From positions 1 to 64,000 of the forward strand of contig CAZTGC010000002.1 of NCBI GenBank assembly GCA_964612975.1: a DNA stretch of 64,000 bases, read 5' to 3'. This DNA is from NZ13-RE01 sp964612975. Lineage in GTDB: Bacteria > Dictyoglomota > Dictyoglomia > Dictyoglomales > Dictyoglomaceae. The position numbers and the translations under genes are program-made. How positions within the stretch are numbered: the first letter of the stretch is position 1; each line of letters starts with the position of its first letter. This document shows positions 1 through 6,845 of this stretch, piece by piece. A model generated the notes under the pieces. It saw only the letters and a list, made by a program, of their open reading frames with translations. It made no database searches and was not told where the DNA came from.

Positions 1-63
1 CCAAGCTTATAATTAGAGGATCCTCTTCTCCACCTAAAAAATTTTAGAAGGGAGGAATTTTTA

Positions 64-705
64 ATGAGTATTAAAAAGGATTATATTGAGAATCCCAGTA
101 ACAGGTTGAAGGATAAGCATGTTTTAATTTTATGTGCCCATGAATTTGAGGATATTGAATTACTTTATCCTATTCTAAGATTGAGCGAGGAGGGAGCAAA
201 GGTTACAGTTGGAGTTGTATCTCTAAAGGGTCCAGGATTTCATACCAGACCATGGTGGGCAGAAAAACCAATTACAGGCAGGTTTGGAACTACAGTGCCT
301 ATTGTGGTTATGGGAGAAGGGGTAAGATATAACATAATTGAGATATCCGAAGCTAAACCTGAGAATTATGATGCTGTGATAATTCCAGGGGGATTTGCTC
401 CTGATTTTCTAAGATGTGATAAAAATACTTTAAAGCTTGTTGCAGATATGTATAAAATGGGGAAAATTATTGCTGCAATTTGTCATGGTCCTCAAGTTTT
501 TATCTCTGTGGATAGAAATTTTGGGACAGACATTATAAGGGGAAGGAAGGTGACATGTTGGGATGCTATAGTAGATGATGTAATAAATGCAGGGGGAGAC
601 TTTGAACCTCATCCTGCAAGAAGAGATAGTAATGTTATTACTGGAAGAGTTCCCGATTCTTTACCCCAGTTTATTCAGGCAATAATAGAAGCCTTGAGGG
701 AATAA
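64..705 (+). CDS. DJ-1/PfpI family protein
   Basis: A 213-residue protein of the DJ-1/PfpI class I glutamine amidotransferase-like superfamily, whose members act as small-molecule hydrolases, glyoxalases or chaperones. Near residue 138 it has the nucleophile elbow AAICHGPQ with the reactive Cys. An acidic residue near the N-terminus (HEFEDIELLYP) and the PGGFAPDFLR loop complete the typical pocket. GGGAGG sits 8 bases before the ATG. It is followed after 15 bases by a sugar isomerase and then a dehydrogenase, so it probably belongs to the same carbohydrate catabolic transcript, which may begin upstream of the window. The family is clear; the substrate is unknown. Confidence 0.88.
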   Translation: MSIKKDYIENPSNRLKDKHVLILCAHEFEDIELLYPILRLSEEGAKVTVGVVSLKGPGFHTRPWWAEKPITGRFGTTVPIVVMGEGVRYNIIEISEAKPENYDAVIIPGGFAPDFLRCDKNTLKLVADMYKMGKIIAAICHGPQVFISVDRNFGTDIIRGRKVTCWDAIVDDVINAGGDFEPHPARRDSNVITGRVPDSLPQFIQAIIEALRE

Positions 706-720
706 AAAGGAGGTCTTTCT

Positions 721-1710
721 ATGAAAATTGGTATTTTCACGATCCTCTATAACGAGAGGTCTTTAGAGGAAGTGGCTCAATATATATCTTCTCATGGATA
801 TGAGATGGTGGAACTTCCTGCATGGAAAGGGAGTAATCATTTAGATATAGATAAAGTAATATCCGATAAGGAGTATGTTAAAAAATTAAAGGAGATATTA
901 GAAAGATATAATTTAAAGATTTCTGCAATCTCCAATCACTTAGAAGGACAATTGGTCTTAGGGCCCTTAGATGAATCTACCGATGACTGGGTGCCCTTAA
1001 GGGATCCAGAAGAGAAGGTAAAATATGGAACTGAAAGAATGATAAAAACTGCTCAAAGTGTATCTGTTCTTTGTGAGGAAGGTATTCAGGAGAGGCCAAT
1101 AGTAAATGGATTTACTGGTTCCAATGTGTGGGAAAAATGGTATATTTTCCCTCCTAAGAATGAAGAAATCTATGAAAGAGCATGGGACCTTTTTGCGGAA
1201 AGATGGAATAAAATCTTGGATAAATTTAAAGAATATGGGGTAAAGTTTGCCCTTGAAGTTCATCCTACAGAAATTGCATATAATATTGAAACTGCAGAAA
1301 AAGCCTTAAAAGTTTTAGATGAGAGACCTGAATTTGGTTTTAATTTTGATCCTTCTCATTTTGTTTGGCAACTCATTGATCCCGTAATTTTTATAAAAAG
1401 ACTTGGGAAAAGAATTTTTCATGCTCATGCCAAGGATAGTGAACTTCAGTCTGATGAACTTCCAAGATCTGGTGTTATTCCTACAGGTTCTTGGATGAGA
1501 CCCGATAGAGGTTTTAGATTCAGAGTGCCAGGATGGGGAGATGTTAATTGGAGGAGAATAATAACTGCTTTTGTTACTGTAGGATATGATTATGTTCTTT
1601 CCTATGAACATGAGGATCCTGTTATGTCTCGGGAGGATGGATGCGAAAAATGCATTCAATTTTTAAAACCCTTGATTATAAAGGCCCCTTTAAAAGAAGT
1701 TTGGTGGTAG
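721..1710 (+). CDS. Sugar phosphate isomerase/epimerase, TIM barrel
   Basis: A 329-residue xylose-isomerase-like TIM-barrel protein (AP endonuclease 2 superfamily), usually an isomerase or epimerase of sugars, keto-sugars or inositol derivatives. Metal-binding residues appear in order: Glu in FALEVHPTEIA, Asp and His in FNFDPSHFVW, His in FHAHAKDSEL, and Glu in VLSYEHEDPVM. This matches the divalent-metal site of the family. It has no signal peptide, so it acts in the cytoplasm. AGGAGG lies just before the ATG. Lying between a DJ-1 protein and a Gfo/Idh/MocA dehydrogenase, it likely works on the product or substrate of that dehydrogenase. The substrate cannot be read from sequence. Confidence 0.88.
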   Translation: MKIGIFTILYNERSLEEVAQYISSHGYEMVELPAWKGSNHLDIDKVISDKEYVKKLKEILERYNLKISAISNHLEGQLVLGPLDESTDDWVPLRDPEEKVKYGTERMIKTAQSVSVLCEEGIQERPIVNGFTGSNVWEKWYIFPPKNEEIYERAWDLFAERWNKILDKFKEYGVKFALEVHPTEIAYNIETAEKALKVLDERPEFGFNFDPSHFVWQLIDPVIFIKRLGKRIFHAHAKDSELQSDELPRSGVIPTGSWMRPDRGFRFRVPGWGDVNWRRIITAFVTVGYDYVLSYEHEDPVMSREDGCEKCIQFLKPLIIKAPLKEVWW

Positions 1711-1719
1711 GAGGATATT

Positions 1720-2925
1720 ATGGAGGAAAAAAAGGTTGGATTTATAAGTATGGGAGATATAAAGGGATCAGCAGGAGAGATTCCTGAAATTGGTATAGGT
1801 ATATTGGGATATGCTTTTATGGGGAAAGCACATGTTAATGCATATAAAAAGATTCCATATATTTATTGGCCTCCCTCAGGAATTCCAAAGCTTGTTGCTA
1901 TATGTGGAAGATCTGAAGAAAAGGTAAAGGAATCTGCAAGAAAATATGGATTTCAAAGGTATTATACTAATTGGAAGGAGATGTTGGAAGATTCAGAGGT
2001 ACAAATTTTTGATAATAGTGGTCCTAATAATCTTCATGCAGAACCATCTATTTTAGCGTTAAAAATGGGAAAACATGTAATATGTGAAAAGCCATTGGCA
2101 ATGGATTCAAAGGAAGCTAAAATGATGCTTGAAGCATCCATGAATTCTCCAGTAAAAACTATGGTAGCTTTTAATTATCGATTTGTACCTCCCATAAGAC
2201 TGGCAAAGGAATTAATTGAAGATGGAACCATTGGAAATATCTATCATTTTAGAGCAAGATATCTTCAAGAGTGGATTATGGATCCAAATTTTCCCTTAGT
2301 TTGGAGGCTTAAAAAGGAGGTATCGGGAAGTGGGGCCTTGGGTGATATAGGTTCTCACATAATTGATCTTGCAAGATTCTTAATTGGAGAGCCAAAGAGT
2401 GTAAGTGCTATTGTAAAAACCTTTATAAAAGAAAGACCATCGGAAAAAGATCCTTCTAAGAAAGAACCTGTAGATGTGGATGATGCCTTTGTATCAATAG
2501 TAGAATTCAAAAATGGTGCCATAGGAACCTTAGAAGCATCGAGATTTTGCCCTGGAAGAAAAAATCATCAAGTTATAGAAATCAACGGGTCAAAGGGGAC
2601 TATAGTTTTTAATTTAGAAAGGATGAATGAACTTGAGGTATATCTTAATAATGATAGGAAGGAAATCATGGGATTTAGAAATATACTTGTCACAGAATCC
2701 TATCATCCCTTTTATGAAAAATGGTGGCCCCATGGACATATTATTGGATGGGAACATACTTTTGTTCATGAACTTTACCACTTTATTGATTGTGTTGTAA
2801 ATAACGAACCTGTTGAACCCTATGGAGCTACCTTTTGGGATGGGTATAGATGTGCAGTAATATGTGATGCTATATTGGAATCTTCCGAGACTGGGAAGAG
2901 AATAGAGATAAGTTACGAATACTAG
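1720..2925 (+). CDS. Gfo/Idh/MocA family NAD(P)-dependent oxidoreductase
   Basis: A 401-residue dehydrogenase with an N-terminal Rossmann fold after a roughly 25-residue extension: the glycine-rich turn is GILGYAFMGKAH. The family EKP motif is in ICEKPLAMDSKEA, where Lys helps catalysis. A C-terminal alpha/beta domain carries GDIGSHIIDLARF, with the conserved His. Members oxidise or reduce sugars, inositols and related polyols. GGAGG precedes the ATG and the upstream isomerase ends 9 bases earlier, so the two are co-transcribed. The isomerase-dehydrogenase pair resembles inositol or keto-sugar pathways, but the substrate is inference. Confidence 0.9.
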   Translation: MEEKKVGFISMGDIKGSAGEIPEIGIGILGYAFMGKAHVNAYKKIPYIYWPPSGIPKLVAICGRSEEKVKESARKYGFQRYYTNWKEMLEDSEVQIFDNSGPNNLHAEPSILALKMGKHVICEKPLAMDSKEAKMMLEASMNSPVKTMVAFNYRFVPPIRLAKELIEDGTIGNIYHFRARYLQEWIMDPNFPLVWRLKKEVSGSGALGDIGSHIIDLARFLIGEPKSVSAIVKTFIKERPSEKDPSKKEPVDVDDAFVSIVEFKNGAIGTLEASRFCPGRKNHQVIEINGSKGTIVFNLERMNELEVYLNNDRKEIMGFRNILVTESYHPFYEKWWPHGHIIGWEHTFVHELYHFIDCVVNNEPVEPYGATFWDGYRCAVICDAILESSETGKRIEISYEY

Positions 2926-2936
2926 ATTAAGATTTA

Positions 2937-3437
2937 ATGGGAAAGTTTAGTGCGTATTTAGATGCAGAAACTACAGGTCTTTTTCCAGAATTTTCATATA
3001 TTTCCATTATTGGTATTTATATAGAAAAAGAGGAGAGTGGGAGTTTTATTCAACTCATTGGCAAAGATATTACTCCTTATAATCTTTTATATGTTTTAAA
3101 GAATGTGGAAACAATTTATACTTATAATGGTTCAAGATTTGATCTACCTTTTATAAGGTCAAAGCTTGATATGGACCTTAGAAAATATTTTTCCCATATA
3201 GATCTTATGTACATATGTTGGAAAAAAGGCTTATATGGAGGGCTTAAAGTTGTAGAGAAAAAACTTGGAATTGAGAGAAGATTAAAGGATATAGACGGAA
3301 AAATGGCTGTTGAGCTTTGGTATAGATATATCCATTATAATGATCTTTCTGCTCTTTATCTTCTGCTGGAATATAACAAAGAAGATGTTATAAATTTAAA
3401 AAAACTAAAAGAAAAATTGGAGACGTTAGAATTTTAA
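2937..3437 (+). CDS. RNase H-like 3'-5' exonuclease domain protein (YprB-like)
   Basis: A 166-residue single-domain protein resembling the RNase_H_2/YprB exonuclease-like family. The first acidic motif is YLDAETTGLFPE near residue 8, a second conserved block is YTYNGSRFDLPFI near residue 60, and a late EYNKEDVINL supplies the final Tyr/Asp pair of a DEDDy-type site. These imply metal-dependent 3'-5' nucleic-acid cleavage; the natural substrate is unknown. It starts 11 bases after the dehydrogenase and lacks an evident Shine-Dalgarno sequence, so translation may be coupled. Its 3' end overlaps by 12 bases the convergent radical SAM gene. Confidence 0.72.
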   Translation: MGKFSAYLDAETTGLFPEFSYISIIGIYIEKEESGSFIQLIGKDITPYNLLYVLKNVETIYTYNGSRFDLPFIRSKLDMDLRKYFSHIDLMYICWKKGLYGGLKVVEKKLGIERRLKDIDGKMAVELWYRYIHYNDLSALYLLLEYNKEDVINLKKLKEKLETLEF

Positions 3438-4415
3438 ATAGTAACACTGGGGATCCTCTTCGATGAGATCCTTTGTTAAAGCATAGGTTAAAGCTCTACA
3501 CCCAATACAATACTCTGTTTCGCAGAAGGAACATATTCCTTTTAAATTCTTTTTGTCAAATTTCCCTCTGAACTCTTTCAATCTTAGGAGAATATCTAAA
3601 AAATTCTCTTTCTTCAAATCTCCTATTTCTAAGGGAAGTCTTCTACATGGATAAACAATTCCGTTGGGCATAAGACACATGGATTCATCTCCTAAATTAC
3701 ACAATGCTCCATAAATGTTATTCTCTTTTATATCTAAATAAAGGGCTTTATATGGCAAAAGATCATAAGGAGAAAGATTATAAATTTCCGAGATAAGATT
3801 GCATAACTCATACCATTCTTCCCTTCCCAGAGTTTCTATTGCAATTTTTTCTCCTTCTCCTAATGGAATAAATCTTTCAAGAATTAAGCCCTTTCCCCCT
3901 ATATTTTTTGTAAGCTCTATCATTTCATAAATCTCTTTATAATTGTATTTTGCAAGGGTAAACATAAGAAGCTTTTCTAATTTACATTCCCTTAAAATTT
4001 CCACAACTTTTTTGAAATTTCCCTTACCTCTTATATTATCATTGGTATTTTCCTTTGCACCTTCTAAAGAAATCTTCAAATATTTTAATTTTTTATACAA
4101 ACTTAATTTGTTTTGAACATTCTCTATAAATATCCCATTTGTTATAATATTAAATTCTTTTACAAAATCCTCTCTTTCGAGAATACTGAGGATGGGAAAA
4201 AGTAATGGAGAAATTAAAGGCTCTCCGCCAGTAATATTTATTTTTAATGAAGAATAATTATTTTTCTTTAAAGCATTAACAATATCTTTTGTAATCTTAT
4301 CCAAGAAGATTAAAGGAAGATCTCTTTCTTTATCAAATTTATTTTGATAACAATGTTTACATCTTAGATTACATAAATCCGTTATATGCCACTGAAAGAC
4401 AAATTCTTTTTCCAT
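3426..4415 (-). CDS. Radical SAM protein with SPASM-type C-terminus
   Basis: A 329-residue radical S-adenosylmethionine enzyme. The N-terminal 4Fe-4S motif CNLRCKHC is at residues 15-22, followed by the GGEP SAM-binding motif. The C-terminal third has extra cysteines (CNLGDESMCLMPNG, CRRLP, CSFCETEYCIGCRA), as in SPASM domains that bind auxiliary clusters. SPASM proteins often modify peptides or activate sulfatases. No short peptide substrate or partner is evident nearby, although the divergent neighbour at 4481 is a 64-residue Cys-rich protein. The 3' end overlaps the preceding nuclease gene. The family is clear; the function is not. Confidence 0.87.
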   Translation of the reverse strand: MEKEFVFQWHITDLCNLRCKHCYQNKFDKERDLPLIFLDKITKDIVNALKKNNYSSLKINITGGEPLISPLLFPILSILEREDFVKEFNIITNGIFIENVQNKLSLYKKLKYLKISLEGAKENTNDNIRGKGNFKKVVEILRECKLEKLLMFTLAKYNYKEIYEMIELTKNIGGKGLILERFIPLGEGEKIAIETLGREEWYELCNLISEIYNLSPYDLLPYKALYLDIKENNIYGALCNLGDESMCLMPNGIVYPCRRLPLEIGDLKKENFLDILLRLKEFRGKFDKKNLKGICSFCETEYCIGCRALTYALTKDLIEEDPQCYYLKF

Positions 4416-4480
4416 ATTTTGTTGCTCCTCTTTCTTTATGATATATTATTAAAAAATTTTTTCAAGGAGGAGGTGTAGAG

Positions 4481-4675
4481 ATGCCAGAATGTAAAATTCA
4501 GAAAAATTTAAAAGATTGCAATTGCACTTATGAGTCTTGTCCAAGAAAGGGATTATGCTGTGAATGTTTAGCCTATCATAGAAGTCATGGGCAACTTCCC
4601 GCATGTTATTTCCCTTCTGAAGTGGAGAAAACATATGATAGATCTATTAGAAGATTTGTCTCACTTTATAGATAA
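4481..4675 (+). CDS. Small cysteine-rich protein, DUF6485-like
   Basis: A 64-residue protein with eight cysteines, spaced as CNCTYESCPRKGLCCECLAYH and a later ACYF. It looks like the small DUF6485 family found in anaerobic bacteria; I recall this from memory and did not search. The cysteine arrangement suggests a metal or Fe-S site. AGGAGGAGGTG precedes the ATG by a good spacing, so translation should be strong. It is divergent from the radical SAM gene and convergent with the CDF gene, with a shared terminator hairpin at its end. The cellular role is unknown. Confidence 0.78.
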   Translation: MPECKIQKNLKDCNCTYESCPRKGLCCECLAYHRSHGQLPACYFPSEVEKTYDRSIRRFVSLYR

Positions 4676-4698
4676 AGGGAGGAATTAATCCTCCCTTT
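4674..4698. terminator. Bidirectional terminator hairpin
   Basis: Perfect 10-bp inverted repeat, AAAGGGAGGA (4674-4683) and TCCTCCCTTT (4689-4698), with loop ATTAA. It lies between two convergent genes, includes the stop region of both, and has A/T runs at both sides. It can therefore end transcription in both directions. Confidence 0.75.
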
Positions 4699-5605
4699 CC
4701 CCCTTAGGATCTATATGGACAATAGCTTGAGCACCCTGAATACTTTCTTTTATTAAATCCTGCACCTTTAATGCTATTCTGTGGGCATCTTTGGCTGAGA
4801 TATCATCTTCCACAACTATATGTAAAGTTATTATTTTATTGCTTTGATAATCATGGACAGATATATCATGATAATCTGACACTTCTGGGATAGAAAAGAG
4901 AATATTTCTAATTTTATTAATAATATCCTGATTGGGAGCTTCCCCAATGAGAAAATTTGAAGAGTCCTTTATAAGATCTATGCTAATCCACAGGAGAAGT
5001 AGGGTGACAATAAGACCCATAATCCCATCTATTCTGTATATCCCAAAATTTATTCCAATAAGTCCAATAGCAACTAAACCTGTAGCTAAAGCATCACTTC
5101 TGTGATGCCATGCATCTGCTATAAGAGTAGAGGAATTAATTCTTTCTCCTAAGAATTTGGAAAATCTTGCCATCCATTCTTTAAATAGAGCCGAAAGAAA
5201 CATTAAAATTACAATGGGAACATTAAAAGAAACCTTCTGAGGATCTATAATTCTTTCAATGGAACTTTTTCCAAGATTATAGGAAATTATCAAAAGCATA
5301 AAAGCTATAATAAGAGTTGCGATTTGTTCAATTCTTCCATGCCCAAAGGGATGATTTCTATCTGCAGGTTTTTCTGCAAGTTTAAATCCTAATATTACTA
5401 CAATAGATGTAAGAACATCAGATAGAGAATGAAAGGCATCGGCAATTAGAGAAATACTATTTAAATAAATTCCAGAAAGGAATTTAAAAATAAATAGTCC
5501 AATATTTCCAATTATGCTGATCCAACCCTCTAAATACCCAATTGCTTTTCTTTCGGCTTCTTTTTTAGAAAATATCTTTTCAAAAAACCAAGAATTAAAT
5601 CCCAT
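4685..5605 (-). CDS. Cation diffusion facilitator (CDF) metal exporter
   Basis: A 306-residue inner-membrane transporter with about six transmembrane helices and a C-terminal cytoplasmic domain of about 85 residues. CDF metal-site residues are visible: HSLSDVLTS, where the family's first Asp pair is partly HxxxD (ADAFHSLSD), and the later ADAWHHRSDA. The FGHGRIEQIATL motif follows TM3. CDF proteins export Zn, Fe, Mn or Co in exchange for protons. The C-terminal domain contains YHDISVHD and HIDPKG, as in homodimerising CDF tails. It is monocistronic between a terminator hairpin and a long intergenic region. The metal is not determinable. Confidence 0.92.
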   Translation of the reverse strand: MGFNSWFFEKIFSKKEAERKAIGYLEGWISIIGNIGLFIFKFLSGIYLNSISLIADAFHSLSDVLTSIVVILGFKLAEKPADRNHPFGHGRIEQIATLIIAFMLLIISYNLGKSSIERIIDPQKVSFNVPIVILMFLSALFKEWMARFSKFLGERINSSTLIADAWHHRSDALATGLVAIGLIGINFGIYRIDGIMGLIVTLLLLWISIDLIKDSSNFLIGEAPNQDIINKIRNILFSIPEVSDYHDISVHDYQSNKIITLHIVVEDDISAKDAHRIALKVQDLIKESIQGAQAIVHIDPKGERED

Positions 5606-5773
5606 TTAGACCTCCATAAAAAATATTTCCTATCTATTAAAGTTTATCGACATTACTTCTTTCAAAGAAGATTTTAAGCCACTTTTTAGTTTTGTCAAAT
5701 TTAAAAAAGTCATCTAATTAATCTCTTTTAAATATCTAATTTTTATAAACTTTAAGAAGTTAAGTTTGTTATT

Positions 5774-5849
5774 CCTAAGGGCAAGTCACACATATTTTGG
5801 AAGCCCTTTCCTCAACAAATATATGTGACATTTTTATTTGTATACCACA
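5774..5849. repeat. Repeat matching an insertion-sequence end, with imperfect hairpin
   Basis: Positions 5821-5849 are identical for 29 bases to 42376-42404, the outer end of the deleted insertion sequence there. Extending left, 5814-5849 equals that end with one of its two ATATGTGACATT direct repeats removed. GTCACACATATTT (5785-5797) pairs with 5817-5829 at 12 of 13 positions, giving a hairpin. The leftmost part, CCTAAGGGCAAGTCACACATA (5774-5794), recurs imperfectly at 6711-6731. No transposase is adjacent. It may be a solo IS end, a MITE remnant or a regulatory repeat. Confidence 0.6.
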
Positions 5850-5866
5850 CATAAAAAATCGAATAC

Positions 5867-5895
5867 TTGATTTTCAAGTAAAAATGTGGTATAAA
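5867..5895 (+). promoter_or_regulatory. Promoter for the secreted protein at 6064
   Basis: TTGATT (5867-5872), a 17-base spacer, and TATAAA (5890-5895) preceded by TGG, an extended -10 feature. ATACCACA at 5842-5849 and TGTGGTAT at 5885-5892 form an inverted repeat that overlaps the -10. A leader of about 160 bases follows. Confidence 0.6.
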
Positions 5896-5995
5896 ATGAA
5901 AAAGTACATAATAAAATTTAAGAATTAAAATATCTTAAAGATAATCCACAAGTCGAAATTTTTTCTTCTCTACTAACGATTGGGTATCTCTAAGT

Positions 5996-6006
5996 AAAGG
6001 AGGTGA
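5996..6006 (+). promoter_or_regulatory. Perfect Shine-Dalgarno sequence without a start codon
   Basis: AAAGGAGGTGA matches the 16S rRNA 3' end over all 11 bases, but no ATG, GTG or TTG follows at usable spacing. The true start of the next gene is 57 bases further and has its own GGAGG. A similar site occurs at 42546-42555 at the same distance from a start codon. A stabilising ribosome-binding site, as known for cry3A, is one interpretation. Confidence 0.45.
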
Positions 6007-6063
6007 GAGTATTCCTCTTAAATTTATTAAATGCTATGAGAATTTTAAATTAGGAGGAGAAAG

Positions 6064-6552
6064 ATGAAAAGGATAGTTTCTCTTTTAATAATTTTAGCAT
6101 GTCTAATTTCCATAGCTAATGCTCAGACCTTTTCTGTAGGTGTACAGGTTGAACAGATAGGTTTAGGTGCAGAAGCCGGAGGTACTCTTTTTGGTGCTGT
6201 AGGAGATATTACTTTTGGTAATATAAGTATAAGACCTTCAGTCCAATTTGGTTCTGTAGCAGGACCACAGATGCCCCTCAATATAACCCTCTTAGATGTT
6301 TTCCTTCTTTATAATTTCCCATTAATTGGCTCCCCACTTACTCCTTATGTTGGTAGTGGAATTGGACTTTTTATGATGAGCTGGGGTGGATATTCAGCGA
6401 GTCTCCTTACTCTTTCTGGAGTTTTAGGAGTAAAATACAAACTTTCAGAACAATTTGATATCTTTGCTCATATAAGATCTATGCTTCTTCGTGTAGAAGA
6501 TGTAGCGGGGGTAATTTTAGGAATCTGTGTAGGAGCAATGTATGGATTTTAA
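6064..6552 (+). CDS. Secreted outer-membrane-barrel-like protein, unknown function
   Basis: A 162-residue protein with a clear signal peptide (MKRIVSLLIILACLISIANA, cleavage before QTFSVG). The mature part is rich in Gly, aromatic and alternating hydrophobic residues, with repeated short strand-like segments (GDITFGNISIRPSVQFG, LLYNFPLIG, PYVGSGIGLF, GVLGVKYKLSEQFDIFAH). This resembles a small eight-stranded outer-membrane barrel. It ends in Phe, as many barrels do. AGGAGG precedes the ATG. It is monocistronic with an elaborate leader shared in layout with the sugar-binding protein gene at 42612, so it may be abundant. No specific family was recognised. Confidence 0.72.
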   Translation: MKRIVSLLIILACLISIANAQTFSVGVQVEQIGLGAEAGGTLFGAVGDITFGNISIRPSVQFGSVAGPQMPLNITLLDVFLLYNFPLIGSPLTPYVGSGIGLFMMSWGGYSASLLTLSGVLGVKYKLSEQFDIFAHIRSMLLRVEDVAGVILGICVGAMYGF

Positions 6553-6626
6553 TCTAAAAAACTAATAAACATAGATCTTAGAAAAAATTCAAATCTCCTT
6601 TCGTAAAAAATTATAACTTATTAACG

Positions 6627-6685
6627 TAAACATTTCTCTTCAGAAGGATTAGAATATTTAATTTCCTTCTGGAGAGAAATGTTTA
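6627..6685. repeat. Long 22-bp inverted repeat
   Basis: AAACATTTCTCTTCAGAAGGA (6628-6648) pairs with 6664-6684, with one G-U pair in 21 positions, and a further T-A pair closes the stem. The loop is 15 bases. It follows the gene at 6064 by about 75 bases and could be its terminator or an mRNA-stabilising end, but it has no run of T after it. Confidence 0.7.
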
Positions 6686-6710
6686 TATTCTAATTCACAA
6701 TCCTATTAAT

Positions 6711-6771
6711 CCTAAAGTCAAGTCGCACATAATTACTTGATATTGAAAGAGAAAAATTTTTATTTTAAAAT
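6711..6771 (+). promoter_or_regulatory. Promoter for the solute-binding protein at 6846
   Basis: TTGAAA (6743-6748), a 17-base spacer and TAAAAT (6766-6771) match a sigma-70-type promoter. Twelve bases upstream lies CCTAAAGTCAAGTCGCACATA (6711-6731), a near copy of 5774-5794, and a possible regulator site. Confidence 0.55.
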
Positions 6772-6800
6772 TTATATAGGTACCCCCTTATTCTCCCTTT

Positions 6801-6825
6801 CCTCCCGAGTCCCCCTCTCGGGAGG
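6801..6825 (+). promoter_or_regulatory. GC-rich leader hairpin
   Basis: CCTCCCGAG (6801-6809) and CTCGGGAGG (6817-6825) form a perfect 9-bp stem with loop TCCCCCT. Its 3' arm contains the only GGAGG before the ATG at 6846, but 20 bases away, which is too far for normal initiation. The block is far more GC-rich than its surroundings. It may stabilise the mRNA or control access to the ribosome site. Confidence 0.55.
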
Positions 6826-6845
6826 AGCTTTATAATATGATTTAG

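Larger units (their letters stand above)
5606..6063. other. Intergenic region with repeats and promoter
   Basis: This 458-base gap between divergent genes holds no gene I can support. Positions 5606-5770 show nothing distinctive. Positions 5774-5849 hold repeat and hairpin sequences described separately. A promoter lies at 5867-5895 and a perfect non-coding Shine-Dalgarno sequence at 5996-6006. Its end is the leader of the gene at 6064. Confidence 0.6.

Noticed and set aside
1..63. End of an upstream gene
   Set aside because: CCA AGC TTA TAA could be a C-terminus but 12 bases are too few to support a call.
5996..6055. Leader peptide gene after the first Shine-Dalgarno sequence
   Set aside because: No standard start codon at usable spacing; only an ATT could start it, and the frame is short.
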